Assembly: GCA_964531265.1 (NCBI GenBank)
Contig: CAZHDW010000002.1
Span: forward strand, 99,276 to 163,275
Source of the DNA: Hominenteromicrobium sp964531265
GTDB taxonomy: Bacteria > Bacillota > Clostridia > Oscillospirales > Acutalibacteraceae
DNA length: 64,000 nt
Direction: 5' to 3'
Both the position numbers and the translations under genes were made by a program. Numbering within the stretch: the stretch's first letter is position 1; each line of letters opens with the position of its first letter. The notes beneath the pieces were generated by a model, which searched no databases, was not told the origin of the DNA, and saw only the letters and a list, made by a program, of their open reading frames with translations. Of the stretch, positions 8,944-18,488 are shown piece after piece.

Positions 8944-9519
8944 TTAAACCGAGAGCTTAGCGCTCTTCAACGCATTTTTGATAACGGCGGCAAGCGGTAC
9001 GGAAATGATAACAGCCAGCACACCGTTTACCGAGCTTGTTGCCAGCTTTGTTACAAGTGATATCATAGCGGCCTGCGGAGCACTTCCGGCAAGCACCGCC
9101 GTTATATATGATTTGGCAAGATACAGAATTATGTATGTCACACTGCCGCAAACAGCCGCAATGAAGTAACGCGGCGTGGAGATTTTGCATTTTTCCAGCA
9201 TGCTTCCGGACATTTTTCCGGAGTGTGCGATAGCTCCGCATACGAACGCCATGAGGAATTTAAAAGCAAAGGTGAACGGTGCGGATGTGACATAGGCCGG
9301 GTTTGTGAGGTCATACAGTGCAGCGCCTATGCCGGAGGCAAGACCGCCGCCGACTGGCCCCATGACAAAGCCAGAAAGCAGACAGAAGACATTTCCGAGA
9401 TGTATTCTTGAAATATCACCGACGGGCACGGGGATAGGAAAGCTGAGATAATTTGAAACAAACACCAGTGCGCCTAAAAGACCCACGGTAACTATTCTGT
9501 AAATTGAATTCTTCTTCAT
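8944..9519 (-). CDS. ECF transporter S-component (substrate unknown)
   Basis: This 191-residue, very hydrophobic protein has about six membrane segments and the short stretch RIHLGNVFCLLSGFVMGPVG, which is typical of ECF S-components of the DUF3816/COG4720 sort. Such proteins capture a vitamin or other micronutrient and use a shared energising module (EcfA-A'-T) that is not in this window. No known riboswitch was seen upstream. A TTGACT-16-TATAAT promoter-like sequence (9535-9562) sits so close to the gene that transcription from it would leave almost no leader. The next gene is an amidohydrolase. Confidence 0.8.
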   Translation of the reverse strand: MKKNSIYRIVTVGLLGALVFVSNYLSFPIPVPVGDISRIHLGNVFCLLSGFVMGPVGGGLASGIGAALYDLTNPAYVTSAPFTFAFKFLMAFVCGAIAHSGKMSGSMLEKCKISTPRYFIAAVCGSVTYIILYLAKSYITAVLAGSAPQAAMISLVTKLATSSVNGVLAVIISVPLAAVIKNALKSAKLSV

Positions 9520-9699
9520 ATGGCTTACCTCTTTATTATATAGGATTTTCTCTTGGAGTCAAGTATAGCATCAAACTGGTATGCACACAATGTTCAGATT
9601 TTAATTAATTTACAAGGTCAGTTTAGGAACAGTGTACTTGAAAAACCTATTTGCGCGTAGTATACTTAAAAAAGCAATTAGAAGCAAGAGGTAATACTT

Positions 9700-10353
9700 A
9701 TGATAAAAGCTGTAATTTTTGATATGGACGGAACCGTGGCCGATACGCTGAGGTCAATTGCCGGCTTTGGCAATTCTGCGCTGAAGGCTCACGGCTTCGA
9801 CGAAATAGACACCGAGCTGTACCGTCAGCTTGTCGGAAACGGACGCGACTTGCTTATTCGCCGTATGTTGGCCACCGTGGGTCATCCCGATGACGAGGCC
9901 GCCTATGAAGCGGTCGGAAAAACGTATGACGAGCTTTATGAGGCCGACCCGACAAAGCTTGTCGAGCCGTACCCGGGCATAACGGAGCTTTTGCATGAGC
10001 TTCGCCGCCGCGGCATCAAAACTGCCGTGCTCTCCAACAAGCCGGATAATATGACCTGCTTTATAGCGGATTCTCTGTTCAACGGTCTGTTCGATATAGT
10101 GCACGGTCAGCGTGAGGGCATTCCGAAAAAGCCGGAGCCGTCTGCGGTAATCATGCTCTGTGAGGAGCTTTCCGTCAGCCCGGCAGAGTGCCTGTATGTC
10201 GGCGACAGTGGTGTAGATATGCAGACCGGTGCCAATGCCGGCATTCCGTCGGTCGGAGTTACATGGGGATTTCGCGGTGCAGCGGAATTACAGGCGAACG
10301 GCGCCGATCATCTCATAGATTCAGCCGCAGAGCTGCTTGACATACTTGATTGA
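9700..10353 (+). CDS. HAD-family phosphatase, phosphoglycolate phosphatase-like
   Basis: The 217-residue protein has HAD motif I FDMDGTVADT (nucleophile Asp8, acid/base Asp10), motif II VLSNKP near 116, Lys in KKPEPSA near 146 and motif IV YVGDSGVDMQTG near 165. The helical cap between motif I and II is that of subfamily I (Gph/PGP, beta-phosphoglucomutase). It removes phosphate from a small molecule, perhaps 2-phosphoglycolate from DNA repair or a sugar phosphate; the sequence alone does not decide. It is transcribed alone and ends in a terminator shared with the convergent permease gene. Confidence 0.88.
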   Translation: MIKAVIFDMDGTVADTLRSIAGFGNSALKAHGFDEIDTELYRQLVGNGRDLLIRRMLATVGHPDDEAAYEAVGKTYDELYEADPTKLVEPYPGITELLHELRRRGIKTAVLSNKPDNMTCFIADSLFNGLFDIVHGQREGIPKKPEPSAVIMLCEELSVSPAECLYVGDSGVDMQTGANAGIPSVGVTWGFRGAAELQANGADHLIDSAAELLDILD

Positions 10354-10370
10354 TAAAAGCGCTAAAAAAT

Positions 10371-10396
10371 AAAGCTCCCGTTTGCACGGGAGCTTT
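10371..10396. terminator. bidirectional terminator between HAD phosphatase and NCS2 permease
   Basis: AAAGCTCCCG (10371-10380) pairs with CGGGAGCTTT (10387-10396) around a 6-base loop, between convergent genes. Confidence 0.85.
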
Positions 10397-10417
10397 GAGC
10401 TTCTATTGCTATGATAA

Positions 10418-11869
10418 TTACATTGTTACCATTACGAACTTGATGACGAAGAGTATGCCGATAATAGTTACCGGGATATCCTTCTTCTGATACTTACCTG
10501 TGAACAGGGAAATGAGGACATAAGCAATAGCACCGATACCGATACCATTGGAAATGGAGTATGTCATCGGCATCATGATGAGAGCAAGGAATGCCGGAAC
10601 AGCGCTGCGAACGTCTGTCATATCAACCTTAGCAAAGCCCTTGAGCATGAGAACGCCAACCCAGATAAGAGCCGGAGCTGTTGCGCAAGCCGGAACAAGG
10701 GATACCAGCGGGCTGAGGAACAGGCACAGTGCAAAGCAGATAGCAACGATAAGGCTGGAGAAGCCTGTTCTTGCGCCTGCTGCAACGCCTGCTGCGGACT
10801 CAACGAAGGTTGTGCATGTGGATGTACCGAACACAGCACCGGCAACGGTTGCAACGGAGTCACTTGTCATGCACTGGTCAACATTGATCGGGTCATTGTT
10901 CTCGTCAAGAAGATTAGCCTGAGAAGCTGCGCCATAGAGTGTGCCGATAGTATCGAACATATCAACGAGGCAGTAGGAAACAACAAGCATGATAGCGGAG
11001 AATACGCCGCCAACGAGCTCAACGGAGAATGCATCCTTCCAGGACTGAGCCTGGAATACGCCTGTAATACCGATCTCAGCGAAATCCTTGAAGCTCTGAC
11101 CGACCTGACCCATATCAAAGGACGGTGCAGTACCTGTGAGAACATAGTAGAGAACGGAAATAATAACGATAGCGATGAGAACAGCGCCGCCCTTGACCTT
11201 CGGGAAGTTCTGCATAACTGCGATAAGAATCAGGCCGAGCAGGGAAAGCAGAGCCGGAAGAGCAGATGTCATGAATTCGCCGTTCTGAATAGCACCATGG
11301 ATGTCAACAAACTGAACCAGTGTGTACTGATTTGCCTGAATAATGCCGACATTCTGGAAACCGATGAAGGCAATGAACATACCGATACCTGCCGGGATAG
11401 CCTGCTTGAGGCAATCCGGGAGAGATCTTGCAATCTTTGTGCGCAGACCTGTAACCGAGAAGAACATGAACACGAGACCGGAGATCAGGATGATAACAAG
11501 ACCTGCCTGATAGCCGTCGATCAGCGCATCTGTACCGCCGCCGTTAATAACTACGGGCAGGATGAAAGATACGAAGAAGAAGGAGTTCAGACCCATACCG
11601 CAGGCCTGTGCAAACGGCATCTTTGCATAAAGAGCCATGAGCAATGTACCGATAACAGCGACCAGGATGGAAGCAATGTAAACAGAGTTCCAAATCTTCT
11701 GGAAAGCCGGATCAGCGCCCTCTGCCAGATGATTGAAGCTAACGATCTGGTTCGGGTTGGTGACTACGATGTAAACCATCGCAAAGAATGTGGTGAGGCC
11801 GCCAATGACCTCAGCACGCACGCTTGAGCCACGCTCGGAAATTTTGAAAAATTTGTCCAAGGATGTCAC
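10418..11869 (-). CDS. NCS2-family purine permease (PbuG/AzgA type)
   Basis: The 483-residue protein has about 12-13 membrane segments. Its N-terminus GGLTTFFAMVYIVVTNPNQI and the central FVESAAGVAAGARTG are signatures of the AzgA-like branch of NCS2 permeases, which import hypoxanthine, guanine or adenine by proton symport. The GTG start at 11869 is only three bases from AGAGG; a TTG nine bases further in is an alternative. The leader of about 50 bases carries a perfect 8-bp inverted repeat but nothing I recognise as a purine riboswitch. It lies downstream of a terminator for the symporter gene, so it is transcribed on its own. Confidence 0.92.
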   Translation of the reverse strand: MTSLDKFFKISERGSSVRAEVIGGLTTFFAMVYIVVTNPNQIVSFNHLAEGADPAFQKIWNSVYIASILVAVIGTLLMALYAKMPFAQACGMGLNSFFFVSFILPVVINGGGTDALIDGYQAGLVIILISGLVFMFFSVTGLRTKIARSLPDCLKQAIPAGIGMFIAFIGFQNVGIIQANQYTLVQFVDIHGAIQNGEFMTSALPALLSLLGLILIAVMQNFPKVKGGAVLIAIVIISVLYYVLTGTAPSFDMGQVGQSFKDFAEIGITGVFQAQSWKDAFSVELVGGVFSAIMLVVSYCLVDMFDTIGTLYGAASQANLLDENNDPINVDQCMTSDSVATVAGAVFGTSTCTTFVESAAGVAAGARTGFSSLIVAICFALCLFLSPLVSLVPACATAPALIWVGVLMLKGFAKVDMTDVRSAVPAFLALIMMPMTYSISNGIGIGAIAYVLISLFTGKYQKKDIPVTIIGILFVIKFVMVTM

Positions 11870-11886
11870 TCTCCTCTAAAAATTTC

Positions 11887-11917
11887 TTTCCTGCCCATAT
11901 GCGTACCAAGCAGGAAA
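11887..11917 (-). promoter_or_regulatory. leader hairpin of the NCS2 permease gene
   Basis: TTTCCTGC pairs with GCAGGAAA around a 15-base loop inside the 5' leader and is followed on the minus strand by GAAATTTTT and then the ribosome binding site. It could be a weak attenuator. Confidence 0.35.
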
Positions 11918-11927
11918 ATACACATAT

Positions 11928-11956
11928 AGTATAGCGGTTGAGTTTCAATAAATCAA
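11928..11956 (-). promoter_or_regulatory. promoter of the NCS2 permease gene
   Basis: TTGATT and TATACT on the minus strand are 17 bases apart, 58 bases upstream of the start. Confidence 0.65.
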
Positions 11957-12010
11957 GAGAAAAAATCAGATTTATTCATATTTTGTTCGATTTTATCTGA
12001 AAGTAAAAGA

Positions 12011-12037
12011 CCTGCTCAGCAAAAACTGCCAAGCAGG
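12011..12037 (-). terminator. terminator of the sodium:solute symporter gene
   Basis: CCTGCTTGGCA...TGCTGAGCAGG forms a stem on the minus strand, followed by TCTTTTACTTT, 16 bases after the symporter stop. Confidence 0.75.
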
Positions 12038-12052
12038 CCAAATGAAAGCATG

Positions 12053-13543
12053 CTATTTTTCCTCGGTTTCGTAAAAGGCGTCGTTTCTTTCAGACCATTT
12101 TGAATGACTTGCCACCGCTATCTTGCTGACAACTATGCACAGCGCAAACGACAGGGCCATGGCTATGCAGGCATACAGAGGGCCGTTCGGCGTTGTAAAT
12201 CCGGAGGCCACCGCAGGCACAAAGGCCACGAGGAAGCCGCCGAGCATTCCTGCCCAGGCACCGGCCTTGTTGATGCCCTTCCAGTACAGTGAAAGCACAT
12301 ACGGTGCAAGGAAGGAGCCGGAAATGATTCCCCATGAATAGGACATCATCTCGAGTATCGGCGTAGGATAATTTGCGATAAAGTAGCTGAGCAACACAAA
12401 GACAAGGCACAGCATTCTTGTAAGCACAGTCAGGTTTTCGTCCCTCATATTCTTCTTGAAGGTTTTTTTGATAAGATCCATCGAGAAGGTGGAGCATGCC
12501 GTAAGCGTTATGCTCGAGAGGGTCGAGACAGAGGCCGAAATGAGCAGTACGAGTATGACGCCTATCAGAATATTCGGCAGTCCGGCGGAATCGAGCATCA
12601 GCGGCACGATGTAGTCCTTGCCGCCCTCGGGGAGTGTCTCTCCGAAGAAGAGGTGTGAAAGCGAGCCGATGAAGTATCCGCCGCCGGCAACGAGCAGTGA
12701 GAAGAACGTGGATATGACCACTCCGCGCTTTACCTCCTTTTTGTCGCGTATGCCGTAATACTTATGTATCATCTGCGGCAGACCCCATGTACCGAAGCTT
12801 GTCATCAGCAGAGTGGATATAAGCGATATTGCGGAATTTTTCGGCAGTGGCAGCATCTCATGGTTCTTCATATACTCGGTCATATTTGCAAAGCCGTTTC
12901 CGAATCCGTCAACCTGCGGAGAGCAGATCATGAGCACTATCAGAGCCGCAACGCCGAACATCATCACTATGCCCTGCATGAAATCCGCCTTAAGTGCAGC
13001 CATATAGCCGCCAAGTATGAGAACAAGTGCGGAGGCAATTGCGATAACTATCATGCAGACGGTCTCTTCAACGCCAAGCAGCACCGAGCAAACACTTGTC
13101 AGTCCCTTATATACGGAGGCTGAATACGGAATCAGAAAGATAAATATAACGACGCAGGAGAAAAGCCTCATCCCGGGGCACTTAAAGCGCTCCTCAAAGA
13201 GCTGCGGCATGGACTTTATCTGCCATTTTCGCGTCAGAACACGGGTCTTCTCTGCCAGAACGAGCCAAGCGAGCAACGTGCCGAACACCGCATTACCTAT
13301 GCCGACAAGCACACTCCACAGACCAAAGCTCCAGCCCGAGCCACCTGAATAGCCGATGAACATAACGGCGGAGAAATATGCCGTGCCATAGCTTAATGCG
13401 GATATCCATGCACCGGCGTTTCTTCCGCCGACGGTAAAGGACTCCATTCCGGCGCTTCCCTTACGGGACTGAAAAACGCCCACAGCCAGCATTGCTGCCG
13501 TGTAGATACCAATGACGATCCAAATAACAGTTAATCTATCCAT
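12053..13543 (-). CDS. sodium:solute symporter (SSS family)
   Basis: The 496-residue protein has about 13 membrane helices. GGRNAGAWISALSYGTAYFSAVMFIGYSG near the start and the later SASVSTLSSITLTACSTFSMDL, which contains the conserved sodium-site serine/threonine run, are typical of SSS transporters such as PutP or PanF. It imports a small organic solute with Na+; the solute is unknown. I place the start at ATG 13543, seven bases after GGGGGAAC; the open frame continues 29 codons upstream without a better site. Confidence 0.9.
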   Translation of the reverse strand: MDRLTVIWIVIGIYTAAMLAVGVFQSRKGSAGMESFTVGGRNAGAWISALSYGTAYFSAVMFIGYSGGSGWSFGLWSVLVGIGNAVFGTLLAWLVLAEKTRVLTRKWQIKSMPQLFEERFKCPGMRLFSCVVIFIFLIPYSASVYKGLTSVCSVLLGVEETVCMIVIAIASALVLILGGYMAALKADFMQGIVMMFGVAALIVLMICSPQVDGFGNGFANMTEYMKNHEMLPLPKNSAISLISTLLMTSFGTWGLPQMIHKYYGIRDKKEVKRGVVISTFFSLLVAGGGYFIGSLSHLFFGETLPEGGKDYIVPLMLDSAGLPNILIGVILVLLISASVSTLSSITLTACSTFSMDLIKKTFKKNMRDENLTVLTRMLCLVFVLLSYFIANYPTPILEMMSYSWGIISGSFLAPYVLSLYWKGINKAGAWAGMLGGFLVAFVPAVASGFTTPNGPLYACIAMALSFALCIVVSKIAVASHSKWSERNDAFYETEEK

Positions 13544-13697
13544 TTTTGTTCCCCCACAGCTGCGCATAACGCGCGCTTGCTTCATTACTTTAGCGCTTAT
13601 ACTTGCTAAAGTTTGATTTGAGGATATCACAAATATCCGAAAAAATCAATAGCTTTCTCATACGGAATGAAGATTTTATGAACATTACAGCGTTCCC

Positions 13698-13727
13698 TTG
13701 CTTTTTCACCACTCCACATGCTATACT
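13698..13727 (+). promoter_or_regulatory. candidate promoter of secA
   Basis: TTGCTT and TATACT are 18 bases apart, about 67 bases upstream of the secA start; AGGAAAGGA precedes the start codon. Confidence 0.55.
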
Positions 13728-13794
13728 GATTATATGTATTCTATGGTAAGCACGAAATAGGAGATTCTGTTTCAGGAAAGGAATGTAAATATAG

Positions 13795-16536
13795 ATGAGT
13801 TTTTTAACAAAGCTGTTCGGTAACTACAGCAAACGAGAATTGAAGCGCATTGAGCCCATCAAGGAGGCCGTCCTTGCGCTTGACGAGAGATACACAAATA
13901 TGTCCGACGATGAGCTTAAGGGCGAGACCGCCCGCCTTAAGGAGAGACTCAGCATGGGCTCGACTCTGGATGATATTCTTCCCGAAGCCTTTGCAGCCTG
14001 CCGCGAAGCCATGTGGCGTGTGCTTTCGATAAAGCCGTTCCCGGTACAGGTCATCGGCGGTATCATCCTGCATCAGGGTCGAATTGCCGAGATGAAGACC
14101 GGTGAGGGCAAGACCTACACGGCAGCGCTCCCGGCATATCTCAACGCACTCTCCGGCAAGGGCGTGCACATCGTCACGGTCAATGACTACCTGGCAAAGT
14201 ACCAGGGCGAAATGATGGCACGTGTATTCAACTACCTTGGCCTTACCGTTGGCCTCGCAATCCCGGGAATGAGCTCCGAGGATAAGAAGGCCGCCTACAA
14301 TTGTGATATCACCTATGCCACAAACAACGAGATCGGCTTTGACTATCTGCGTGACAACATGGTCACCTACAAGGAGCGCAAGGTACAGCGCGGCCATAAC
14401 TATGCAATCGTCGATGAGGTCGACTCCATTCTCATAGATGAGGCTCGTACACCTCTCATTATCTCAGGCCGCGGCGAGCAGTCCACCGAGCTCTATACGG
14501 TGGCCGAGAGATTTGCAAAGTCGTTGCATCCGATCCGCGTTACGGAAACAAATGATAAAGAAGACAATGATGCTCTTTACGAGGAATACGACTATATCGT
14601 AAACGAGAAGCAGAAATCCTGCACGCTTACAAAGCGCGGCATCAAAAAGGCCGAGGAATACTTCCACATCGATAACCTCACCGATCCGGATAACATCACT
14701 ATCCAGCATCATGTAAATCAGGCAATACGCGCACACGGCATAATGAAGCGCGATATCGACTATGTGGTTCGTGACGGCGAGGTCATCATCGTTGATGAAT
14801 TTACCGGCCGACTCATGTACGGCAGACGCTACAACGAGGGTCTGCATCAGGCTATCGAAGCCAAGGAAAACGTAAAGATAGCAAACGAGAGCAAAACTCT
14901 TGCAACCATTACCTTCCAGAACTATTTCCGCCTGTACAATAAGCTCTCCGGTATGACGGGTACGGCAATGACCGAGGAAGCCGAGTTCAGCGAGATCTAC
15001 AGGCTGGATGTTGTGGAAATACCTACCAACAAACCGATGATCCGTGAGGACTGCCCCGATGTCGTATATAAGAGCGAGCAGGCAAAATTCAACGCCGTCA
15101 TTGATGACATAGCGGAGCACCACAAAAAGGGTCAGCCCGTGCTTGTCGGCACTATCACAATAGAAAAATCCGAGGAGCTCAGCGCCATGCTCAAGCGCCG
15201 CGGAATAAAGCACGAGGTGCTCAACGCAAAATATCACGAAAAGGAAGCCGAAATAGTGGCTCAGGCCGGCAGAAAGGGCGCTGTGACTATTGCCACCAAC
15301 ATGGCGGGCCGTGGTACGGATATCCTGCTTGGCGGTAACGCCGAATTTATGGCACGCGCCGAAATGCGCCGTATGCAGATACCGGAGGAGCTCATCGGTG
15401 AGGCTTCCGCATTCGGCTACACCGATAACGAGGAGATTCTGAACGCACGCAAGACCTTTGCTGAGCTCAACCGCAAGTACAAGGCGGAGATCGCTCCCGA
15501 GGCCGAGGAGGTACGCGCACTCGGCGGCCTGTACATCATCGGCACCGAGCGCCACGAATCACGCCGCATCGATAATCAGCTTCGCGGTCGTGCCGGTCGT
15601 CAGGGTGACCCCGGCAAGAGCAGATTCTACATCTCCCTTGAGGACGACCTCATGCGTCTGTTCGGCGGTGAGCGCATCCAGATGATAATGGAACGCCTGA
15701 ACATCGAGGAGAATGTGCCGATTGAGGCATCCATACTCTCCAACACCATTGAAAGCTCTCAGAAAAAGGTAGAGGGACGCAACTTCGGCATACGTAAGAA
15801 CGTCCTCCAGTACGATGACGTTATGAACCGCCAGCGTGAGATAATCTACGAGCAGCGCGACAAGGTGCTCAACGGCGACAACGTGAAGCCGCAGATAATC
15901 TCCATGATAGAGCAGGCAATCGAATCCAACGTAAACCGCTTCCTCCAGAAGGATGTTATGCATGACGACTGGGATATCCGCGGATTGCGAGAGCATTACA
16001 TGGGCTGGCTCATCTCCGAGGAGGATCTGCAGTTCACGACCGATGAGCTCGGCGAGCTTGAGCCGGAAAACATCATTGATATGCTCAAGGAGCGCGCTTT
16101 GAAGCTTTACGAGACACGCGAGCAGGAATTTACCGAGCCCGTCATGCGTGAGCTGGAGCGAATGGTACTGCTCAAGAACGTTGACACGCAGTGGATGGAT
16201 CACATCGACGCCATGGACGAGCTTCAGAAGGGCATACGTCTGCGCGCATATGCTCAGCACGACCCAGTTGTTGAATACCGTACCGAGGGCTTCGATATGT
16301 TCGACGCAATGATAGCCTCCATCAGAGAGGACACCGCACGAATGATACTGACAGTCCGTCTAAAGACAAAGGAAGCACCGAAACGCGAAGAGGTCGCAAA
16401 GGAAACCGGTACAACCTCCTCCGATTCAGTAGCTGAGAAAAGACCCGTCAAAAAGGGTGTTAAGGTCGGCAGAAACGACCCCTGCCCCTGCGGAAGCGGC
16501 AAAAAATACAAGAAATGCTGCGGCAGAAATGAGTGA
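13795..16536 (+). CDS. secA: preprotein translocase ATPase SecA
   Basis: The 913-residue product is a full-length SecA. Visible landmarks are the Walker A loop MKTGEGKTYTA near residue 100, the DEVDSILIDEARTPLIISG DEAD region near 208, the SGMTGTAMTEEAEF segment near 385, TNMAGRGTDI and RGRAGRQGDPG in the second motor domain, the helical scaffold and wing, and the zinc-binding SEC-C tail CPCGSGKKYKKCC. It drives secretory proteins through SecYEG. A GNAT gene overlaps its last eight bases and is probably translated from the same message. Confidence 0.98.
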   Translation: MSFLTKLFGNYSKRELKRIEPIKEAVLALDERYTNMSDDELKGETARLKERLSMGSTLDDILPEAFAACREAMWRVLSIKPFPVQVIGGIILHQGRIAEMKTGEGKTYTAALPAYLNALSGKGVHIVTVNDYLAKYQGEMMARVFNYLGLTVGLAIPGMSSEDKKAAYNCDITYATNNEIGFDYLRDNMVTYKERKVQRGHNYAIVDEVDSILIDEARTPLIISGRGEQSTELYTVAERFAKSLHPIRVTETNDKEDNDALYEEYDYIVNEKQKSCTLTKRGIKKAEEYFHIDNLTDPDNITIQHHVNQAIRAHGIMKRDIDYVVRDGEVIIVDEFTGRLMYGRRYNEGLHQAIEAKENVKIANESKTLATITFQNYFRLYNKLSGMTGTAMTEEAEFSEIYRLDVVEIPTNKPMIREDCPDVVYKSEQAKFNAVIDDIAEHHKKGQPVLVGTITIEKSEELSAMLKRRGIKHEVLNAKYHEKEAEIVAQAGRKGAVTIATNMAGRGTDILLGGNAEFMARAEMRRMQIPEELIGEASAFGYTDNEEILNARKTFAELNRKYKAEIAPEAEEVRALGGLYIIGTERHESRRIDNQLRGRAGRQGDPGKSRFYISLEDDLMRLFGGERIQMIMERLNIEENVPIEASILSNTIESSQKKVEGRNFGIRKNVLQYDDVMNRQREIIYEQRDKVLNGDNVKPQIISMIEQAIESNVNRFLQKDVMHDDWDIRGLREHYMGWLISEEDLQFTTDELGELEPENIIDMLKERALKLYETREQEFTEPVMRELERMVLLKNVDTQWMDHIDAMDELQKGIRLRAYAQHDPVVEYRTEGFDMFDAMIASIREDTARMILTVRLKTKEAPKREEVAKETGTTSSDSVAEKRPVKKGVKVGRNDPCPCGSGKKYKKCCGRNE

Positions 16537-17164
16537 TATGATGGTCTTTGATAACCATGACTCACGGCTTAAATACCACCATTTGGTAATGGCACTTGAG
16601 CCCGATGTCGCACTTAAGGAATACTCCCTCCCCGAGGGCTATTCCTTTGTCGACTATACTTCGGGCGACAGGGATATATGGATAGAAATCGAAAAATCCG
16701 CCAAGGAATTTTCAAGTTATGACGAGGGCCTCCGTGCGTGGTCGCATTGCTATGCGTCGTATGAAGCACAGCTCCCCGGCCGAATGTACTTCATCGCTGC
16801 CCCAAACGGAGAAAAGGTTGCAACAGCAACCGCATTCTTTGATCCGGATCATCCCGGGGATGGGATCGGCTGGCTGCACTGGGTAGCCGTTCGCAGGGAA
16901 TATCAGGGCAAGGGGCTTGCCCGCCCGCTCATTGCAAAGGCGTTGTCCACTCTTCGTGCGCTGTACAGCGACACAGTATATGTTTCCACTCAAACCAACA
17001 CATGGCTTGCGGCAAAGCTGTATTTGGACTTCGGTTTTCGACCGACAAGGGAAAATGCTGTTGAAAGTGAATTCGGTTACAGAATGCTTAAGACGCTTAC
17101 AGCTCACCCTGCTCTGGCGGAATTTGAACCGGCAGACATTGAGGACATGCTCAACAAAGCTTAA
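16529..17164 (+). CDS. GNAT-family N-acetyltransferase
   Basis: The 211-residue protein carries the acetyl-CoA binding signature VRREYQGKGLARPLI (motif A, near residue 120) preceded by a beta strand GIGWLHWVAV and followed by YVSTQTNTWLAAKLYLDFGF (motif B), the GNAT fold. It would acetylate an amine on a small molecule or protein; no acceptor is evident. The ATG at 16529 overlaps the secA stop region, so translational coupling to secA is likely; two further in-frame ATGs follow at 16538 and 16541. A bidirectional terminator follows the stop. Confidence 0.85.
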   Translation: MSDMMVFDNHDSRLKYHHLVMALEPDVALKEYSLPEGYSFVDYTSGDRDIWIEIEKSAKEFSSYDEGLRAWSHCYASYEAQLPGRMYFIAAPNGEKVATATAFFDPDHPGDGIGWLHWVAVRREYQGKGLARPLIAKALSTLRALYSDTVYVSTQTNTWLAAKLYLDFGFRPTRENAVESEFGYRMLKTLTAHPALAEFEPADIEDMLNKA

Positions 17165-17176
17165 CAATAACAAAAA

Positions 17177-17214
17177 ACCGACGGCTAAGACTTTAAAAGG
17201 TCATGGCCGTCGGT
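17177..17214. terminator. bidirectional terminator between the GNAT gene and alr
   Basis: ACCGACGGC pairs with GCCGTCGGT; TTTTTTATTTTC follows on the plus strand and GTTTTTTG on the minus strand. Confidence 0.85.
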
Positions 17215-17238
17215 CATTTTTTATTTTCTTAAAAGAGA

Positions 17239-18426
17239 TCAGTCGAGGATGCAGTCAAACACACTGTCTTCCTCGCCGTTTTTCATATACACACGCGTAA
17301 CACGCTTGGAAAGTCCGCAGACCACCTCATACGGGATCGTACCGAGAAGCTTCGCAAGCTCCTCAACGCATATTTCATCCTCGCCGTCCCTACCGATGAC
17401 AGTGACGATATCCCCCACCTTGGCCTCCGGCACAGCCGAAATATCCACCATGCATTGATCCATGCAGATTCTGCCGAGTATCGGACAGCGAACACCATGC
17501 ACCAGTATGCTTCCCTTACCGGAAAGCTGACGGGAATATCCGTCCGCATAGCCTATCGGAATAGTCGCCACACGCAGTTTGCACTCCGCCGTATAGGTTC
17601 TGCCGTAGCTTATATCCGAGCCCGGCTCGATATCCTTAATATGCGAAATCACCGCACGAAGGCTCAGCACCGGCTTCAGCTTTTCCGGATGCATAACATC
17701 GTCAGACGGCTGCATTCCATACAGTATTATACCTGCGCGCACCATCTGCATATGGCTTAGGCTGTAGTCGAGTATTGCGCCGCTGTTCGCACAATGGCGT
17801 ACGGGGAACTCTATTCCCCTATGGCTCAGCGTCTCAATAAGCTCCTTGAAGCACCCGAACTGTCTCATTGTGAACATCATTCCGTCACGTCCGCTGTCTG
17901 CAACGGCAAAATGAGTGAATATGCCCTCCGGAATAAGACACGGCAAATTGCACGCCGTAACTATCTCATCCACAACAGCGGTGTCACGGTTAAGATCCTG
18001 GAAATAGAAGCCGAGTCGGCTCATTCCGGTATCGACCTTAATGTGTATCTTTACGGAGACACCGGCCTTTTCAGCCTCTGACGAAAGAGCAGCGCAGTAT
18101 TCCGATGAATAAGCACACTGGGATATGTTATTTTCGGATAGCAGTCCCGCGGCCTCCGGCGGAGTATAGCCAAGCACCAGCAGCGGCAGCTCAACGCCTG
18201 CACGCCTTATCTGCATTGCCTCCTCGATGTTTGAGAGCGCAAGCCAATCCGCCCCCAACATCTCATATTCCCTCGCAAGCCTTACCGCACCGTGTCCATA
18301 GGCATCGGCCTTTATCACGCAGCAAAGCTTCACCTTACTGCCGATCCTCTCGCGTATGGCCTTAAGGTTATATGCTGCCGCGTCAAGGTCTATCTCTGCC
18401 CATGTTCTTTTCTGAATGATCTCCAT
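17239..18426 (-). CDS. alr: alanine racemase
   Basis: The 395-residue protein is a fold-type III PLP enzyme. The cofactor lysine is Lys39 in CVIKADAYGHG; the C-terminal beta domain contains ISYGRTYTA, PIGYADGYSR with the second catalytic tyrosine region, and GRICMDQCMVDIS. It interconverts L- and D-alanine for peptidoglycan. It begins 62 bases after the end of purL on the same strand, with a hairpin between, so it may be partly read through from purL or have its own weak promoter. Confidence 0.96.
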   Translation of the reverse strand: MEIIQKRTWAEIDLDAAAYNLKAIRERIGSKVKLCCVIKADAYGHGAVRLAREYEMLGADWLALSNIEEAMQIRRAGVELPLLVLGYTPPEAAGLLSENNISQCAYSSEYCAALSSEAEKAGVSVKIHIKVDTGMSRLGFYFQDLNRDTAVVDEIVTACNLPCLIPEGIFTHFAVADSGRDGMMFTMRQFGCFKELIETLSHRGIEFPVRHCANSGAILDYSLSHMQMVRAGIILYGMQPSDDVMHPEKLKPVLSLRAVISHIKDIEPGSDISYGRTYTAECKLRVATIPIGYADGYSRQLSGKGSILVHGVRCPILGRICMDQCMVDISAVPEAKVGDIVTVIGRDGEDEICVEELAKLLGTIPYEVVCGLSKRVTRVYMKNGEEDSVFDCILD

Positions 18427-18448
18427 AACAAAACTCTTCCTATAAAAC

Positions 18449-18478
18449 GTCTGCGCGGACGAAAATGCCCGCGCAAAC
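18449..18478 (-). terminator. hairpin between purL and alr
   Basis: A ten-base stem with one mismatch (GTTTGCGCGG with CCGCGCAGAC on the minus strand) is followed by a short TTTT, a modest intrinsic terminator after purL. Confidence 0.55.
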
Positions 18479-18488
18479 AGTGATGTGA

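Noticed and set aside
9535..9562. TTGACT-16-TATAAT as a sure promoter of the ECF S-component at 8944
   Set aside because: Transcription from it would start at or after the ribosome binding site, so I mention it only in the gene entry.
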